DNA of 64,000 nucleotides, from the NCBI GenBank assembly GCA_030789695.1, contig CM061142.1, positions 279,923,043 to 279,987,042 of the forward strand, read 5' to 3'. Of this stretch, positions 45,989 to 55,080 are shown one piece after another. Position 1 is the stretch's first letter. Every line of letters begins with the position of its first letter. The DNA is from Scilla litardierei. Taxonomy: Eukaryota; Streptophyta; Magnoliopsida; Asparagales; Asparagaceae. Position numbers and translations under genes: made by a program. The notes under the pieces were generated by a model. It was not told the DNA's origin. It ran no database searches and saw only the letters and a list, made by a program, of their open reading frames with translations.

Positions 45989-46429
45989 TCAGAGTTGGAA
46001 TTCTGGTAGTGATTGGTACGTCTGGTGTTCAATCATATTGGCTTCTACTGGTTGAATGTATGTTTGGTATAGACCCGACGGGAGTCCCTTGAATCGCTCA
46101 CAGATGATCTTCCGGTCATCTTTTTGACGAGTTACAATTAGATATTCAACCTTATTTTTATCCCTGGTCTCTAAGTGATATCCGTTTAAACGGAAATCCT
46201 TGAAACTTACGAGATTTCTGTTTGATATAGGAGAGAATAATGCATTATTAATTTGAAGTCTTGTGTTATTTGGGAGCAATATAATTGCTTCACCAGTTCC
46301 TTCGATTATTTGGGACAGTCCTGAAATTGTGATAACAGGACCGTCATATTTGTTTAAGCTATTAAAATAGCAATGATCGCGAAGGATTGTGTGCGTCGAG
46401 GCACTGTCCACTAGGCACTCAGACATCAT
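45989..46429 (-). CDS. Copia pol: protease and linker
   Basis: The minus-strand frame contains the aspartic protease active site CLVDSASTHTILRD (D-S-A in place of the commoner D-S/T-G) and ISGLSQIIEGTGEAIILL. The linker NNALFSPISNRNLVSFKDF and GLPSGLYQTYI follows, and it ends in LPEFQL before TGA (45989-45991), where the next residue in relatives is W. The linker leads directly into the GAG-pre-integrase domain. Confidence 0.85.
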   Translation of the reverse strand: MMSECLVDSASTHTILRDHCYFNSLNKYDGPVITISGLSQIIEGTGEAIILLPNNTRLQINNALFSPISNRNLVSFKDFRLNGYHLETRDKNKVEYLIVTRQKDDRKIICERFKGLPSGLYQTYIQPVEANMIEHQTYQSLPEFQL

Positions 46430-46559
46430 CTATATAAGCCAAAAAAAGAAATTTTATTTGAGGGAAAATGTAGACAACATTCATAAATAAAAGTCCGCAC
46501 TAAAGCAAATAACAGATGAAGATACATCGAATTCTAAATGCATAGATAAATGATGATGC

Positions 46560-47597
46560 TCAATCTAGCAGATCGTCGTTCTCGAAGTCTTTAGCAGTAA
46601 AGACTGTTGGCGGCTGTACACCTGCCAAGTTTGTTTCAGGTCGAGACTTCTGGCTCGCCTGGTATAGATCCTGTAGGTGGCGAGGAGTGCGGCAATTTCT
46701 GGACCAATGGCCAGTCATGCCGCATCTATGGCATTTGTCCTCCCAGGTCTTCTTTGGAAGTGACACGTGCTTGGTGTCCTTTCGCTTCCAAGTGAAGTTT
46801 CTTTTCCCTTTATTGTTTTTGTTTGTCTGGGGAGCTGCACCTCTTGGTTGCTTCATTACCGCTTTCCCTTTAGTATTTTTAGTCTTCCTCTTGTTTTTCC
46901 ACTTCTGGGGAGAAACGTGGTGGGCTTCAGGGATAGGGGCAGTGCCAGCTGGACGTAAGTTATGAGTTGCTAGCAGTAAATCTCGATTCTGCTCTGCTCT
47001 AAGTAGGCATGAGATCAGATCGGAGAATCTCGTGAAGTTGCGTTCACGATACTGCTGCATGAGGATTGCATCTTTCTCGTGAAATGAGGTAAATGTTTTT
47101 TCCAACATGCGTTGTTCTGTCACTTCTTCACCGCACAACTTCAGGCGTGAGGTGATGTTATGAAGTGCAGAATTATACTCAGCGACGGACTTATAGTCCT
47201 GAAGTCTGAGGTTTTCCCACTCATAACTGGCACGGGGTAATATAACATCAATTTGATGTTTATACCGTGCTTCCAGTGCTGTCCACAGGTCCTTCGGGTG
47301 CTCAACCGTTAAGTATTCGGCCTTTAAGGTCCGATCTATATGCTTCCTAATGTAGATTATGGCTTTCGCCTTATCTACATCGGATACAGTGGTTGTGGGG
47401 CTGCTGCTAGCTGTAGCAGAAGCTTCAGCCGCTGCTGGGGCCGAGGAAGGAGCCAAAATGGACCCAAGGAGGGCCATTGAACGCAAGTGGAACTTCAGGT
47501 CCACTCGCCAACTCAGGTAATTTGTCCCTGCAGAATCTAGGACCTCGAAATCGACGCTTGCCAATTTTGCCATATCTACGTATTTTAAAATGAGCAT
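46560..47597 (-). CDS. Copia gag (UBN2 type) with zinc knuckle, 345 aa
   Basis: Capsid and nucleocapsid protein of the particle. The likely start is MAKLASVDFEVLDSAG (the upstream MLILKYVD is also in frame). Features: YLSWRVDLKFHLRS; an Ala/Ser/Pro-rich insert near residues 50-70; IIYIRKHIDRTLKAEYLTVE, LWTALEARYK, RLKLCGEEVTEQRMLEKTF and LMQQYRERNF. A Lys-rich basic segment and the CCHC zinc knuckle CHRCGMTGHWSRNC (near residue 288) follow. The frame is intact and ends in VFTAKDFENDDLLD. Protease lies in the next frame about 130 bp on, so pol needs a frameshift or separate initiation. Confidence 0.9.
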   Translation of the reverse strand: MLILKYVDMAKLASVDFEVLDSAGTNYLSWRVDLKFHLRSMALLGSILAPSSAPAAAEASATASSSPTTTVSDVDKAKAIIYIRKHIDRTLKAEYLTVEHPKDLWTALEARYKHQIDVILPRASYEWENLRLQDYKSVAEYNSALHNITSRLKLCGEEVTEQRMLEKTFTSFHEKDAILMQQYRERNFTRFSDLISCLLRAEQNRDLLLATHNLRPAGTAPIPEAHHVSPQKWKNKRKTKNTKGKAVMKQPRGAAPQTNKNNKGKRNFTWKRKDTKHVSLPKKTWEDKCHRCGMTGHWSRNCRTPRHLQDLYQASQKSRPETNLAGVQPPTVFTAKDFENDDLLD

Positions 47598-48205
47598 GAA
47601 TTAATTAAAATTCAAAAATTCATGCATAAAGAAATAAACAAGTAAAAATGCGGGGATCGGCCAGATACCCAAAATAGTACACAGTCCAAAGTTCGTTTAA
47701 AGTCCATAATAGAAAAAAAAATACAACTTTGGAAACCCAAACTGAACTGGGTCCCTATATCTCCGTCTTCATATGCTGTTGCATCGAGCTTTGGCTTACA
47801 CAGTCTTGAATCGACTCCTTGCGGTCCAGCGGACGCGGCCAGGGAATTGACTAAGCCAGGACCACTTGTTACCCAGTCAAGCTAGGTTGGTCCAGCAAAC
47901 TTAGCCAAGCACATTGACCGACATCATGATCCATTGAAGGAGTTTTCATCAATTCTATGTGCTGTTGCATCGAGCTTTGGCTTTAAAATACAATTTTCCT
48001 CACTTACAAATTCTCTCAAAAGAAAATAAAAGTGCAAGGAAAGTAAATAGGTATACAATGGCCGATCCCGAAAAACACATTTTTACTGATTTAAACATCC
48101 ACGCAGTTCTAAATATGCTACGGGCATAAAAGTAAACAACCACGCATATATCTCAAGAAAAACATATGGTAAGGGAAACTAGAAAATATAAATATCTTGT
48201 AGACC

Positions 48206-48270
48206 ACGTGGAAACGTCATACATCGTTAGGTTAGTTGACTAACGGCAGTGCGGTCTCAGGATCTTTAAG
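48206..48270 (-). ncRNA. conserved leader stem-loop (second instance)
   Basis: The minus strand reads GAGACCGC...GCCGTTAG...CTAACGATG...GTGGTCT: an inner CGTTAG/CTAACG stem plus an outer AGACC/GGTCT stem. It aligns with 19853-19915. Base changes in the outer stem differ between copies yet keep pairing in part. Function inferred. Confidence 0.45.
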
Positions 48271-48779
48271 ATAATTATATTTTGAAAAATAGAGTCCTAG
48301 TAAACCATAGATTATAATTTGCAAAAGCGATGTTTAAATAAAGTTGTCAACATGGGCTATAGAAATTATTTGTGATTTAACATAGAGGATAGTCCCTTTA
48401 AGTAATTGGCTTCAAGCCATTATTTAGTGGGAAAAAATAATAACCGTTAAGGAATTGGGGCTGCATGCCCAATTAATTTATTTAGTTATTGATAGGCACA
48501 AGTGGGCTGCAGGCCCAACAACAAAATAATCAATTTTATTGAATTTAAACAAAATCAGCCATTAAGCCCATTTTTGGGTTGTGGAATGTAAACAATCCCA
48601 AAAACACTAAGTCTGTCACCTCAAATTCCACCCCATCTGTTACTGTTGTCGGCCAGCGTCAGCGCCCAGAAACCCCGTATTATAATTTTCTTTTTATTTT
48701 CCATTTGGTTTAATCTTTATGTCTACTTTCATTGACATCCTGATGAATGCATGAAAACCAAGTTTTTGTGTTGTTTTCA

Positions 48780-49170
48780 TTGAATATGTAAACTTGATAT
48801 GTAAACTTGTAAACATATTGACAGTAACTTGTAAACATATTTACAAGTTTACAAGTTACTTGTAAATATTTAAATATGTAAATATGTAAATAAGTTTACA
48901 TATGTAAATATGTTAAATGTAAATATGTAAATATGTAAATAAGTTTACATATTTACAAGATTCAATGAAAACATATTTACAAGTTTACAAGTTACTGTAA
49001 ATATGTAAATATGTAAATAGGAATGCTTGAAAAGCATATTTACATCCTGATGCTGTTTTCATTGACATATTTACAAGTTACAGTAACTGTTCTCAAAAGA
49101 ATCAAGTTACTGTCAAAAGAATCAAGTCTACTTTCATATACATCATCTTGTTTTCTGATTTTAGACAGTA
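48780..49170. repeat. AT minisatellite, GTAAATAT/TTTACAAGTT units
   Basis: Repeated GTAAATATGTAAATATG, AAGTTTACATATTTACAAG and TTACAAGTTACTGT segments in both orientations make a strongly self-complementary tract, inside the Copia leader. Confidence 0.7.
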
Positions 49171-49895
49171 ACTTGTAAATATGTCGTTGCTCTATGATGC
49201 CTCAATGACTGTAGTATTCCAACCCTTTCAAATAGGCGATAATGTATAAAACAAGAGGTGTTTCGACCCGGATAAATGCCATATTCTGTTTGGATTATTT
49301 TGTCTACACATTTAACATCTGGTTAGTGACATATTAAGAAGATCCAGCTGTGTGGTTGTATCTCATCGGTATTCAAAAAATCAAATTTGACTTTCTCATG
49401 TATTGTACTAGGCTCATTCTTTCTCATGTATATAAATGCTTGTAAAAAACTTGAATGCGAGCCATGCCATTGTTTGTATGCTTACTACGTTCTGCTATTC
49501 TTGGCAATCATTTCTGAGAGATGTTTTTTTTTGGTTTTAAACAAAGGTGCCAGGAACAGAATGGTGATTTTGTTCCGGTATGTGGAATGAAAACGGTATG
49601 TACAGCACTACCGGTCAAATTTTGGAAAAATCATAGCCAAATCAAATTTTATTCGTATTTATCTACGGGGTTTACGGAAATTACCTCTAGATTATAAATC
49701 TAGGGACGATCGAAAAATGAGAAGATTCGTAGATATAAAATCCCACGCTCCGAGTACGCACAATAGGAACGCCGATACGTAGAGCCGCAACAAGAGATTC
49801 CTTCGCGCGTCACAAGTAAGAATAGCGTAACAAATTTTTGGGATGGATTGAGGGTAGAAAGGCTCAAGAAAAGGGGAGCAAACATGCTGATAACG

Positions 49896-50115
49896 TGTTG
49901 TATGATAATGAACTCAATAGAGAGAGAGAGAGAGAGAATTTCATTGCTAAGAATAAGTCACCATAGCTAAGAGCCGTGATGCTCTATTTATATATCTCAT
50001 AGTGGGGAGGCCAAAAGCCTCTAGGAGACCAAGGGTCCCCATTACTCTAAGTAATGGGGGCCTAATGAATGGGTAATGAAGGAGGAGAGGCCAAAGGCCT
50101 CCCTCATTCATAACA
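49896..50115 (-). repeat. 5' LTR of the nested Copia element
   Basis: 220 bp with (AG)9 at 49919-49936. Outside the microsatellite it matches 42520-42775 except for a few substitutions. GCTGATAACG on its left (plus strand) is the shared primer-site context. Confidence 0.9.
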
Positions 50116-50157
50116 GTTTTAAAATTTTTGGTTTTTTTAAAAATTAAATAAACATAT

Positions 50158-50805
50158 TAGCCACGGAATTTCCGTGGCTAATATTTTTAGCCGCTGATCT
50201 ATTTTGAAAAAATATCCGTCGTGGAAACCTTTTCGTCATAATGAATCCGTGGCAAATAAAACAATTTTGCCACGGCAAATCCGTGGCTAATATAGATTAG
50301 CCACAGCAAAGCTTTGGGAAAATATCCGTAACGAATATATTTTTGACATGGAATTTCCGTGGCAATAGTTGAAACAATAGCCACGGAATATCCTTGGCTA
50401 ATAAACAGTTTACCACGGAATTTTTTTAAATATTTTCCGTAGGAAATAATTTTTTGCCACGGAATTTCCGTGGCAATAGTTGAAACATTAGCCACGGATA
50501 AACAGTGGTTAATGAAGTTTGTCAAGGAAATCTTTTTTGAAATTTTCCGTGGCAAATATAGGTTTGCCACGGATTTTCCGTGGCAATAGGTGGAACAATC
50601 GCCACGGAATTGCCGTGGCTATAGTCACGTGGCTAACTTTTCCGCCACGGAATTTCTTCCATTTGCCACGGATTTTTGGCATTTGCAATGCCACTTTCCC
50701 TCACGGAACAATAGCCAGGGAATTAATAAAAATCCGTGGCTATTGGGTAATAGCCACGGATTTTAGGGTATTAGCCACGGAATTGTCCGTGGCTAATGTC
50801 CAATT
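50158..50805. repeat. right subterminal repeats of the inner CACTA
   Basis: More than twenty copies of GCCACGGA and TCCGTGGC, many as the 18-bp palindrome GCCACGGAATTTCCGTGGC-like unit (one arm shortened), spaced about 15-40 bp. The array stops 11 bp before the TIR end at 50816. Apparent ORFs here are repeat artefacts. Confidence 0.8.
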
Positions 50806-50835
50806 TTCCAGTAGTGATGCCTGCTACTATCGCCC

Positions 50836-50909
50836 CTAAGCCCGCTCCCCTCGCCAAGACCTATACCGCCCCCTTGGCCGTCCATCCCCACCGCTGCCAC
50901 CCTTAGGTC
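50836..50909 (-). pseudogene. last exon of the outer CACTA tnpA-like gene
   Basis: On the minus strand, after a CTCCTTTAG acceptor, a phase-shifted reading gives PKGGSGGDGRPRGRYRSWRG and a TAG at 50836-50838. It parallels the inner gene's last exon (RPQGGSGGGPEGGYMR, stop). The rest of that gene lies at 55081-57283, giving a 4.2 kb last intron against 3.35 kb in the inner copy. The inner CACTA inserted just 17 bp downstream of this stop. Confidence 0.5.
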
Positions 50910-50939
50910 CTAAAGGAGTGCCTTCGCCATGTTTACCCT

Positions 50940-51619
<680 letters not shown>

Positions 51620-51634
51620 TGGGTGTGTGTGTGA

Positions 51635-53725
51635 TGAGAGGGGTGAGTAAAGATAGATAATGTCATATATATATCTGAATATTAATTAATCCAAACATAT
51701 CAAAGTTTGGATATAACTTAGTTGTAGAATGGTATCATACTTGAAGTCCATGGACAGATAAACTAAGTCATACTCAAAGAGCGGTTAAACTTCGATCGTA
51801 GCACTACTGTTATATGTAGTGTAGTGCTGATCCAACAAAGTAATCAACAAATCTAGACTACAACAAAAAACTAGATTAAAATTAGATAGCAGTGCATGTA
51901 TTAAGTAAGATATATTGGTTAAAGACTAGACTGGGATACAAATCAGAACTGGGCTTATTGGGTATAATATTAGTTAAGATAGTTGTATGAAGCATAAAGC
52001 TACGGCAACAACTATTGATACCAAGCCCAACCCCCTGATGCCAGGTTACTACGACTACTACTCTCAGCCTCTCTTACCTTACCTCAACCATACTAATCAC
52101 CATCGCGGCTTGGCAATGCCAGTCACTCACATATCCCTCATTGGGGCCACCACTGAGGTAGCGATCGGCGAAGTACTATAGGAGCAGAGGAAAAGAGTGA
52201 AGAGGAGCTCTCTCACCAACCCTAGCATGGACATTGATGATTTCGAGGTGGGCGTTGAAATTCATTCCCCTGTCATGAGCAAGAAAAGGGTTGGGTAGTA
52301 ATAAAAACTTTGCAGAGATATTGCGACGATGGTTTGGAGCAGAAGGAAACAGTGTGCAGTAGGGTTGCGGTTGTTGGTGCAATTGCTTGTCAACTTTGGT
52401 AGACATGGGTTTCCTTGCCGAGGAGGCATCTGCAGCCATCGGTAGGTGTAATATGTTATGCAAAAATTGAAGGAGGAAGGCCTTCAATTTTTGCGCAACA
52501 TACTACACCTACAGATAGTTGCATAAGCCTCCTCAGCAAGTAAACTCATATCTACCAAAGTCGATATGGTTTTGTCCTTCTCAGCTGCAGCATCAACGAT
52601 ACTATTATGTTAATCAAGATACTTCTATGATGTCGCTCTGCAGGATCGTCGAGGATGCAAGTGTTGATGGGCTGATGGGCTAAAACCTTTGTCACGGTAC
52701 CTGATGCGATAATGTGAGACCCGAGACTATATACGTTCTTGCTGGTTCTTCCTCGAGCTACATCTTCCAAGAAAACCCATAACGTACACATTCTTTTAAT
52801 GGCATAGTATCCATGGATTACTCTAACCTTAATCCTAAGGCTCCCCCTTCATCACACCTTCGTCTGGTGGAGGAACCAATAGTATTTCAGCAAACACTAC
52901 ACTACTACCATGCCACTCTCCATCCACCTCCTCCAACTATTAGCCATTTTAACCCCAAAGTTATTACTAGTGCACCTACAACTGCACCCTACTGCACACT
53001 GTTTCCTTCTGATCCAACCCATCGTCGCAATATCTCTGCAAAGTTCTTATTACTACCCAACCTTTTCTTGCTTATGACAGGAGACCGAATTTCAACACCC
53101 ACCTCGAAATCATCATTGTCTATGCTGGGATTGGTAAGATGAGCTCCTCTTCAATTTCCTCTGTCCTCTAGTACTTCACCGAACACCACTTCAGTGGCAG
53201 CCCAAATGAGGGATATGTGAGTGACTGGCATTGCCAAGTCGCGTTGGTGATTAGTATGGTTGAGGTGAGGTAAGAGAGGATAATAGTAGTAGTCGTAGTA
53301 ACCTGGCATGAGGGGGTTGGGCTTGGTATCAATAGTTGTTGCCGTAGCTTTATGCTTCGTACAACTGTCTTGACTAATATCATACCCAACAAGCCGAGTT
53401 CTGATTTGTATCCCAGTCTAGTCTTTAACCAATATATCTTACTTAATGCATGCATGGCTATCTAATTTTGATCTAGTTTTTTGGTGTATTCTAGATATGT
53501 TGATTTCTTTGTTGGATCAGCACTGTACTACATAGAACAATAGTGCTGCAACCGGAGGATAGCCTCTCATTGAGTATGACTTCGTTTATCTCCACCATGG
53601 ACATCATGTATGATACCATTCTACAACTTAATTATATCCAAAATTGATGTGTTTGGATTAATTAAGATTAAGATATATAAGGCATTATCTATCTTTACTC
53701 ACCTATCCCCCTCTCCCCTCCCCAG
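51635..53725. repeat. long imperfect inverted repeat, arms about 0.8 kb
   Basis: The left arm 51635-52472 is the inverse of the right arm 52480-53725, which carries about 395 bp extra at 52572-52965. The centre at about 52473 is CAAAAATTGAAGG/CCTTCAATTTTTG with a 7-nt loop. Both arms contain frames with the same peptide block (PYCTLFPS and HRRNISAKFLLLPN), so a formerly coding or gene-like segment is duplicated head to head. I do not recognise the protein. Transcribed from either side, it would form a very long hairpin. Confidence 0.75.
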
Positions 53726-53731
53726 CACACA

Positions 53732-53877
53732 TATATATAACATCTATATGATATATCCATATATTAAAACACAACTTTTTTTTGAATTCTAGGGCTGACC
53801 ACACACATATATATCATCTACATGATATATCTATATATTAAAACATAACTTTTTTGAATTCTAGTGCTGACTAGGAC
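53732..53877. repeat. 72-bp tandem duplication
   Basis: Two units, each ACACATATATAT(A/C)A(A/T)CAT...ATTAAAACA(C/T)AACTTTTTTGAATTCTAG(G/T)GCTGAC, immediately right of the long inverted repeat. Confidence 0.75.
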
Positions 53878-54326
53878 AAGATAAAGAGTGGTTAGGATTT
53901 GTTCTTGAAGAATGTAAGGTTGAGATGAGTTTGAGAAAGGTTTCAGGGGAATCAATTTGGTTGGAAAACTCAAAATTTTAAAACTTTTATGGAAAAATGT
54001 AACATCCAATGGCACCTCACTCATTATCCAATGGCATTTGTAATAATGAAAAAACGCAGCGTCCAATGGCAGGGAAAAATGTTGGGGATTTGAGTCAGTT
54101 GGAGCCGAACCAACTTTGCTTAGCTGGGTCCCACCGCCCCCATTTGTCGACTGAACATATGAATTCACATCCACCTAACCCGTACAAGAAAAATTCGAAG
54201 AAAGTATAGATGGCATCAGATACTGTTAACGGTAATTATATAGGTGCCAAATATTTTTTTGTCTTATTATTTTATAATTATTTGTACATTTCCCATTCCA
54301 CTGTCTATTTTTGTTCGTTAGCCCAC
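53878..54326. other. spacer with no recognised gene
   Basis: Contains three copies of (T/G)CCAATGGCA (54006, 54028, 54062). No supported ORF. Inside the inferred last intron of the outer tnpA. Confidence 0.4.
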
Positions 54327-54745
54327 GCCGAAGCTAAATTTTTGTTCGTTTAAATTTTGGAGGGGGGGAATAATATTTGTGGAGAACAAAGGTTTTGAGG
54401 AGATATCCTAAATAAACCGTGCCCTCGGGCACGGTTCTTCATCGAAGGCTCAGGGGCACGGTTCCGCGCCGAAGGCACGAGGGCACGTGCTCGCGCCGAA
54501 GGCACGAGGGCACGTGCTCGCGCCGAAGCTAAATTTTTGTTCGTTTAAATTTTGGAGGGGGAAATAATTTTTGAGGAGAACAAAGATTTTGAGGAGATAT
54601 CTTAAATGAACCGTGTCTGATGGCACGGTTCCATGCCGAAGGTTCCCGTGCCGAATCTAAATTTTTGTTCGTTTTAATTTTAGATGGGGAAAATTTTTTG
54701 GAAAGGACAAAGATTTTAAGGGGATATCTTAAATGAACCGTGCCC
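54327..54745. repeat. three-unit tandem repeat with CCGTGCCC/GGGCACGG motifs
   Basis: Units beginning CGCCGAAGCTAAATTTTTGTTCG start near 54327, 54513 and 54648. Each ends in GATATC(C/T)TAAAT(A/G)AACCGTG. Between units one and two lie short repeats of GAAGGCACGAGGGCACGTGCTCG and the hairpin CCGTGCCCTCGGGCACGG. Confidence 0.8.
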
Positions 54746-55080
54746 GAGTGAATGGGTTACTAGTACATATATATCTCACATATAACCGTAAACCATATAG
54801 TCTTAACTCTGCGTATAATTCAATTTAATCTAAAACCACATTTGCATTGCCATCTTGAGAACTTATATTGGGAGATAAATGAATTCATACTCACCGACTT
54901 ATAATCTAAATCTAAATAGCACTTATAACCCTAAAACTTGTTAGGATTGTTCTTTATCATGCTGGTGTTACGAATCATAAACCTAATGACTAACACGGAC
55001 ACATACACATAAACACATAGCACATATTATAAAAGGAATTGTTACAGGAAATTATTACATGTGCCGCTCCCATGCGCCTA
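54746..55080. other. spacer, nothing recognised
   Basis: AT-rich stretch between the tandem repeats and the outer tnpA exons; no supported gene or repeat. Confidence 0.4.

Larger units (their letters stand above)
47598..49895 (-). other. 5' leader of the nested Copia element
   Basis: No gene. It contains a conserved block shared with the other Copia leader (CGGCCAGATACC...AGTCCAAAGT near 47657), a duplicated GCTGTTGCATCGAGCTTTGGCTT at about 47775 and 47962, and the conserved stem-loop at 48206-48270. GGGCTGCAGGCCC-type palindromes lie near 48508, with an AT-rich minisatellite at 48780-49170 and the primer-site context at 49880-49895. At about 2.3 kb it is long for a Copia leader. Confidence 0.6.
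42520..50115 (-). mobile_element. Copia LTR retrotransposon, relatively young, nested in inner CACTA
   Basis: LTRs at 42520-42775 (3') and 49896-50115 (5') start TGTTGTATGATAATG and end CATAACA. Outside their AG microsatellite they differ at only a few bases. Flanks GTTTG (42515-42519) and GTTTT (50116-50120) are a near-perfect 5-bp TSD. The PPT on the minus strand is GTGTAAGGGGGAG (42776-42788). Gag and a full Copia pol (protease, integrase, RT, RNase H) follow in order; pol is interrupted by two Trp-to-stop changes. It is a related but much better preserved member of the family at 14490-21412. Confidence 0.92.
25696..50816 (+). mobile_element. inner CACTA transposon with tnp2 and tnpA genes
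   Basis: Left end CACTACTAGAAAATAG, right end CCAATTTTCCAGTAGTG; the inverted ends match at about 14 of the first 16 bases. The 3-bp TSD ATG is at 25693-25695 and 50817-50819, the size typical of CACTA elements. Subterminal palindromic repeats occupy about 25725-25930 and 50158-50805. It encodes tnp2 (30004-33824) and a tnpA-like protein (36515-42107) on the plus strand and is interrupted by a Copia element at 42520-50115. Without that insert it is about 17.5 kb. Frameshifts and stops in both genes suggest it is not now autonomous. Confidence 0.9.

Noticed and set aside
51987..52181. Small host gene (YDYYSQPLLPYL) in the inverted repeat arm
   Set aside because: Frame ends after 64 residues, its mirror copy reads antisense, and no domain is recognised; kept only as part of the inverted repeat.
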